Below, in pieces: positions 60,593 to 64,000 of a DNA stretch of 64,000 nt. The stretch's first letter is position 1. Each line of letters opens with the position of its first letter. Source of the DNA: Patescibacteria group bacterium (GTDB taxonomy: Bacteria > Patescibacteria > ABY1 > UBA10025 > JAHIVO01); NCBI GenBank assembly GCA_028718605.1, contig JAQULM010000002.1, positions 1 through 64,000 of the forward strand, read 5' to 3'. The translations under genes were made by a program, and so were the position numbers. The notes beneath the pieces were generated by a model, which was not told the DNA's origin, did not search any database, and saw only the letters and a program-made list of their open reading frames with translations.

Positions 60593-62002
60593 CTACGGGT
60601 GAGCTTGATCGGCGGATGGCGTCGGTATCTTGCCGTCACGCTTTTCCACCACACCATATTTTTCGAGTCGCTTCCGAACCTCAGCAGTTATCTTCTGAAA
60701 ATCGACGGTCTCCTGAATGCCACTCTCCATATCACGGATGAGAATCGTGCCATCCATCATCTCTTTCTGGCCGATGATGAGCGCATACTTTGTCCCGAGT
60801 TTATTGGCAAGCTCCATCTGCGGCTTCAAACCGTCTTTTGCAAAACTCTCAGCAACCTTGAAACCAGCCTGGCGCAGATCTTCGAAAAGCTTCAAGGCCT
60901 TTTTCCGCGCGAGCGCTCCGAGCTGTGCGATAAAAAGCTCAGGCCGATATCCGGCGCCGATCGAAATCGCACGGTCCTTCAGCTCGATAATGCATCGCTC
61001 AATGCCTCCCGCATATCCAATCGCAGGCGTCGGTTGGCCCCCGAGTGTCTCAACGAGCGTATCATAGCGGCCTCCGCCGCCGAGCGCACTTTGTGCTGAT
61101 TGTTTCACGCTACCATCAGTCCCCGGAGCGATGGCGGCGTTCGGCTCAGGCCAGATTTCGAAAACTGTCCCTGTATAATAATCGAGGCCTCGGACAAGGC
61201 GTGAATTCAGGACATAAGGAATCTCAACCTCATCCAAATGTTCGAGGACCTGGACAAAATGTTTGTTCGATTCTTCATCGAGATGGTCGATGATCTGGGG
61301 TGCATCCTGGGCGAGCACCTGGCAGTCAGGAACTTTGCAATCCAAGAGGCGCATCGGGTTTTTCTGCAGCCGCTGCCGGCAATCCTCGCACAACGAGTTT
61401 TTCCGGGACTTGTAGTACTCAATCAGCGCTTTCCGGTAATCAGCCCGCGACTCGGGTGATCCGATACTGTTTACCTGCAGTGATACGGGTAATTTCGCAC
61501 CAGCATAAAAATTATATGCAAGCATCATGAGCTGCGCGTCAATCACGGGATGGCGCTCCCCGATAACTTCAAACCCGAATTGGTAAAACTGGCGATACCT
61601 CCCTGCTTGCGGACGATCATATCGGAAAAATGGGCCGATGTAAAACAGCTTCACTGGCTGTGGACGGCTCAGCATCCCATGTTCAATATATGCTCGAACA
61701 ACGCTCGCGGTACCCTCTGGAGCCAGTGAAACTGATTCTCCGCCTTTATCTTGAAACGTGTACATTTCTTTCTCAACAATGTCAGTGTCTTTCCCGACCG
61801 AACGCACGAACAGCCCTGTTTCCTCTATGAGAGGTGTCTTAATAAGCCCGAATCCATACGCCTGTGCAATCGTTGCGAGACGATCCTGAATAAAATCCCA
61901 ATACTGCTGTTCTTCCGGAAGAACGTCTTTCATGCCCCGTAACAGCTGGATCTGTTTTTTAGGGCGCTCGGCTGTCTTTTTTGGTGCCTCTTCTTTTGGC
62001 AT
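60593..62002 (-). CDS. hisS: Histidyl-tRNA synthetase
   Basis: The 469-aa class II synthetase charges tRNA-His. It begins, after a short Lys-rich extension, with LLRGMKDVLPEEQQYW. Motif 2 lies in PVKLFYIGPFFRYDRPQAGRYRQF, the His-specific phrases are LVRGLDYYTGTVFEIW and GGGRYDTLVETLGG, and the C-terminal anticodon domain follows. It lies between lepB (9 bases upstream) and the HIT gene. Confidence 0.96.
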   Translation of the reverse strand: MPKEEAPKKTAERPKKQIQLLRGMKDVLPEEQQYWDFIQDRLATIAQAYGFGLIKTPLIEETGLFVRSVGKDTDIVEKEMYTFQDKGGESVSLAPEGTASVVRAYIEHGMLSRPQPVKLFYIGPFFRYDRPQAGRYRQFYQFGFEVIGERHPVIDAQLMMLAYNFYAGAKLPVSLQVNSIGSPESRADYRKALIEYYKSRKNSLCEDCRQRLQKNPMRLLDCKVPDCQVLAQDAPQIIDHLDEESNKHFVQVLEHLDEVEIPYVLNSRLVRGLDYYTGTVFEIWPEPNAAIAPGTDGSVKQSAQSALGGGGRYDTLVETLGGQPTPAIGYAGGIERCIIELKDRAISIGAGYRPELFIAQLGALARKKALKLFEDLRQAGFKVAESFAKDGLKPQMELANKLGTKYALIIGQKEMMDGTILIRDMESGIQETVDFQKITAEVRKRLEKYGVVEKRDGKIPTPSADQAHP

Positions 62003-62011
62003 AGATAAAAT

Positions 62012-62659
62012 CTATTGATTATATGCAGGAACAGTAAAATGCTGGAACTCATCAAATGGCCATACCCGCAACCATGCCCGACCGACAATATACTCCCGAT
62101 TCAGGGGACCGAATATCCTTGAATCCAAGCTCACCGTCCGATTATCCCCGAGCACGTAATACTCCTCTTCCCCAAGCTGAATCGTAATTTCACCGGAGGT
62201 CTTTGTCCCCTCTGCCAAATAGCTCTCGCGTATCATGAATCCATCGATGTTCTGGTTGTTATATATGTATACGTTTCCTTCCCGCAACTCAATCGTCTCC
62301 CCAGGAAGGCCAATAATCCGTTTGATAAAAAATTCTGAGTGGCGGTCAGGATTCTTCACAACGACTACCTCGCCGCGCTTCGGTTCTGTAAAACGATAGG
62401 TAATCTCATCGATAATCAAATATTCACTGTCGTGGAATGACGGCTCCATTGATGCGCCCCGGACATAGAACGGTTGGAAAAGAAAATACCGTATGGGAAT
62501 GATCACCGCGAGCGCGATGAGAACGATTTTTACGAGTTCGATGATGAAGGCGCGCGGAGACTGCGCAAACGAGGCGCTCGTATCTTCTACCTTGCCCTGG
62601 CGCTTCTCTTGTTTTATTTCCTTCTCCCGCTGCTCGCTTGATCCGAATGATAGTCGCAT
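62012..62659 (-). CDS. lepB: Signal peptidase I
   Basis: The 215-aa protein has one membrane helix at about 39-60. The catalytic serine is S70 in RGASMEPSFHD, and the general-base lysine is K113 in FFIKRIIGLPGE. GDNRTVSLDSRIFGP is the conserved C-terminal box. It cleaves signal peptides of exported proteins, of which this window encodes many. It leads the lepB-hisS-HIT unit. Confidence 0.96.
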   Translation of the reverse strand: MRLSFGSSEQREKEIKQEKRQGKVEDTSASFAQSPRAFIIELVKIVLIALAVIIPIRYFLFQPFYVRGASMEPSFHDSEYLIIDEITYRFTEPKRGEVVVVKNPDRHSEFFIKRIIGLPGETIELREGNVYIYNNQNIDGFMIRESYLAEGTKTSGEITIQLGEEEYYVLGDNRTVSLDSRIFGPLNREYIVGRAWLRVWPFDEFQHFTVPAYNQ

Positions 62660-62702
62660 AATTGTGTCAAATCATTATTCTGTACTTATATCTCATGCTG
62701 TA

Positions 62703-62779
62703 TGGTGGGTTCGAGAGGAGTTGAACCTCTGACCTCCACAATGTCAATGTGGCGCTCTAACCAACTGAGCTACGAACCC
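62703..62779 (-). tRNA. tRNA-Val (GAC)
   Basis: Acceptor GGGTTCG/CGAACCC, D-arm AGCTCAGTTGGTTAGAGC, anticodon stem CCACA/TGTGG around TTGACAT (anticodon GAC), and T-arm AGAGG-TTCAACT-CCTCT are all present. The 3' CCA is encoded. Confidence 0.95.
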
Positions 62780-62852
62780 ATACGAGCATCAATTGTAAAT
62801 GGATTCCGCGGGAGCAGTCCTGAGGGCCGACGATCCAGCTATACAATGGCCA

Positions 62853-62926
62853 TGGTCGCGGCTGGAGTCGAACCAGCGACCTCTGCAATGTGAATGCAGC
62901 GCTCTAACCAACTGAGCTACGCGACC
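62853..62926 (-). tRNA. tRNA-Val (CAC)
   Basis: Acceptor GGTCGCG/CGCGACC, anticodon stem CTGCA/TGCAG around TTCACAT (anticodon CAC), and T-arm CTGG-TTCGACT-CCAG are visible. The discriminator A is followed by TGG, so CCA is not encoded. It lies upstream of tRNA-Val (GAC) in one transcript. Confidence 0.94.
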
Positions 62927-62982
62927 GCGGTTGGTACGAACAATTTCGGCGAAAACACCTTAAAAAACAGCACAAGTAGGAA

Positions 62983-63000
62983 CAGTATACCAAAAAAAAC
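62983..63000 (-). promoter_or_regulatory. Promoter of the tRNA-Val pair (T-tract and TATACT)
   Basis: Minus-strand GTTTTTTTTGGTATACTG, with TATACT at 62989-62984, is identical over 18 bases to the argS promoter. It lies 57 bases before the first tRNA. Confidence 0.6.
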
Positions 63001-63042
63001 TGGCAAAGTAAAGCTTTGGGGATTGAACATTTTTCTGGAGGT

Positions 63043-63780
63043 TTATGTGTTCTGTTTGCGATCGTCCGCTTTCTTTTGATTTTGGAAACGCAATAACAGT
63101 ACTTTCCAAAAACTTTCGACCATAATACCGACATTAAATTTCGATACTCCTGCCCGCCGTTCAATGAAAAATATCGGAATCTCGCGGATACGAAAACCTT
63201 GCCGGAGTGCCTTGTAGGTCAGTTCAATCTGAAAATTATATCCGCGTGATTCAAGGTGGCTAAAATCGAGCGTTTCGAGCACCTGCCGCCGAAAACATTT
63301 AAACCCGCCCGTCAGATCGTGGACTGGAACGCCTAAAATTACCCGTATGAAAGCGTTTGCGAATCGGCTGATGCACCGCCGTACGAATCCCCAGTTCTCC
63401 ACGCCCCCTCCCTGCATATATCGCGAACCGAGTACGACGTCCGCTCGCGATATTTCCTCGAGGAACTGTGGGAGATATTTTGGCTGATGTGAAAAATCGG
63501 CATCCATCTCAAACACATAGGCACACGCGGGATCCTTAAGCACATGCTGAAATCCAGCGATATACGCCTTACCGAGTCCTTCTTTACATGACCGGTGAAG
63601 TACCGCAATCTCCTGATAGCGCTGCGCCAGAGTGTCAGCGAGTGCGCCGGTACCGTCAGGTGAATTGTCATCAACGATGAGAATTGAGAGCCCTGGGATC
63701 TTCTGCTCGAGTATTGCTCGGGTAATTCCCGCAAGGTTTTCCCGCTCATTGAATGTTGGGAGGATGACGACTGATTTCAT
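63043..63780 (-). CDS. Dolichol-phosphate-mannose-synthase-like glycosyltransferase (GT2)
   Basis: The 245-aa GT-A enzyme begins MKSVVILPTFNERENL. Its nucleotide and metal motifs read IVDDNSPDGTG and EMDADFSHQPKYLP, with the GSRYMQGGG and LTGGFKCFRR family phrases. It probably moves a sugar from a nucleotide to polyprenyl phosphate for surface glycans. It lacks C-terminal membrane helices, so it is of the soluble or peripheral type. The ATG at 63780 is the family start. It points away from the partial gene at 63926. Confidence 0.92.
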   Translation of the reverse strand: MKSVVILPTFNERENLAGITRAILEQKIPGLSILIVDDNSPDGTGALADTLAQRYQEIAVLHRSCKEGLGKAYIAGFQHVLKDPACAYVFEMDADFSHQPKYLPQFLEEISRADVVLGSRYMQGGGVENWGFVRRCISRFANAFIRVILGVPVHDLTGGFKCFRRQVLETLDFSHLESRGYNFQIELTYKALRQGFRIREIPIFFIERRAGVSKFNVGIMVESFWKVLLLRFQNQKKADDRKQNT

Positions 63781-63883
63781 ATTATGAATAGTGGCATAGT
63801 GGCATTGTACCACGTTGGATTGCGGCATGTACAGCAATGCAACGCATCCTCCTGGCACAATCTGCTTTCCTATTGCTGTACTT

Positions 63884-63912
63884 TTGACGATGTGTCGTCT
63901 TCCTATTATAAT
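63884..63912 (+). promoter_or_regulatory. Strong promoter at the right edge
   Basis: TTGACG (63884-63889) and TATAAT (63907-63912) are exactly 17 bases apart, the best sigma-70-type match seen in the window. The ATG at 63926 follows 13 bases later, leaving a leader of about 7 bases. Confidence 0.7.
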
Positions 63913-63925
63913 ATAGCTACATTCT

Positions 63926-64000
63926 ATGCCTGATTTATTAAAGGTTACCGAACCGGCCACCAAGGTGGACCCGAGCGTCTACCATACAACAAAAATCCCA
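63926..64000 (+). CDS. Start of an unidentified rightward gene (partial)
   Basis: Twenty-five codons from ATG 63926 remain open to the window edge, beginning MPDLLKVTEPATKVDPSVYH. Too little is present to name a family. The strong promoter directly upstream supports that it is a real gene with a very short leader and no Shine-Dalgarno site. Confidence 0.6.
   Translation, partial: MPDLLKVTEPATKVDPSVYHTTKIP

Noticed and set aside
1..64000. Alternative genetic code with TGA as Gly, as in some CPR groups
   Set aside because: TGA ends several genes with normal C-termini (comEC, the small ORF, DUF47), and the prfB frameshift relies on TGA as a stop.

Overview
The window looks like a chromosome fragment of a Candidate Phyla Radiation bacterium (Patescibacteria, probably a Parcubacteria-type lineage). 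The reasons are the content and style: core housekeeping genes are packed among very large secreted proteins of unknown function, several proteins carry Asn/Ser-rich linkers, IleRS is of the eukaryote-like class, ComEC is split from its metallo-beta-lactamase domain, and many genes have a -10 box only a few bases before the start codon. The standard genetic code is used, since TGA is a stop. No insertion sequences, phage genes, CRISPR arrays or rRNA were seen. Lineage placement is inference.

Layout. 1-2515: the N-terminal part of a membrane-anchored kelch-like propeller protein that runs off the left edge. 2939-8073: a beta-lactamase-fold hydrolase, phospholipid genes (pgpA, a CDP-alcohol phosphatidyltransferase), a GNAT enzyme, a DsbA-like oxidoreductase and tgt. 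8085-13909: a DUF11 surface protein, recO and ileS. 14059-15886: a DUF47/PiT phosphate uptake pair. 15966-21494: DUF167, a glycosyltransferase and argS, then smpB, ssrA (tmRNA), infC, rpmI, rplT and tRNA-Asp. 21820-22947: an orphan butyrate-kinase-like gene behind a partial tRNA-Asp duplication. 23021-32679: two large secreted proteins (FecR/fibronectin-like; NHL/TIG/FG-GAP) and a four-ORF operon of unknown function with strong Shine-Dalgarno sites. 32924-39925: the split comEC, glmS, prfB (with a programmed frameshift) and glnA. 39989-49391: htrA, a degenerate NodB protein, a DUF4430 protein, nrdR, ftsZ, ftsA, dgkA, ybeY and two thrombospondin-type-3 proteins. 49433-59226: two Ig-like surface proteins, one of 2690 aa that begins with a VirB2-like pilin module. 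59281-64000: yqeY, rpsU, HIT, hisS, lepB, two tRNA-Val genes, a dolichol-phosphate-mannose-synthase-like enzyme and the start of a rightward gene.

How it fits together. Translation genes (two aminoacyl-tRNA synthetases plus HisRS, RF2, IF3, SmpB/tmRNA, bS21, bL35, bL20, YbeY, Tgt) and division genes (FtsA/FtsZ) are the conserved backbone. Around them lies a large investment in the cell surface: beta-propellers, Ig and fibronectin-like stalks, Ca-binding repeats, a pilin fusion, signal peptidase, HtrA and DsbA. Together with ComEC this suggests a small cell that depends on surface contact and DNA uptake. The most novel candidates are the 2690-aa pilin-fusion protein and the 28805-32679 operon. 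The clearest mechanistic signals are the prfB +1 frameshift, the non-AUG start of infC and the tmRNA tag.
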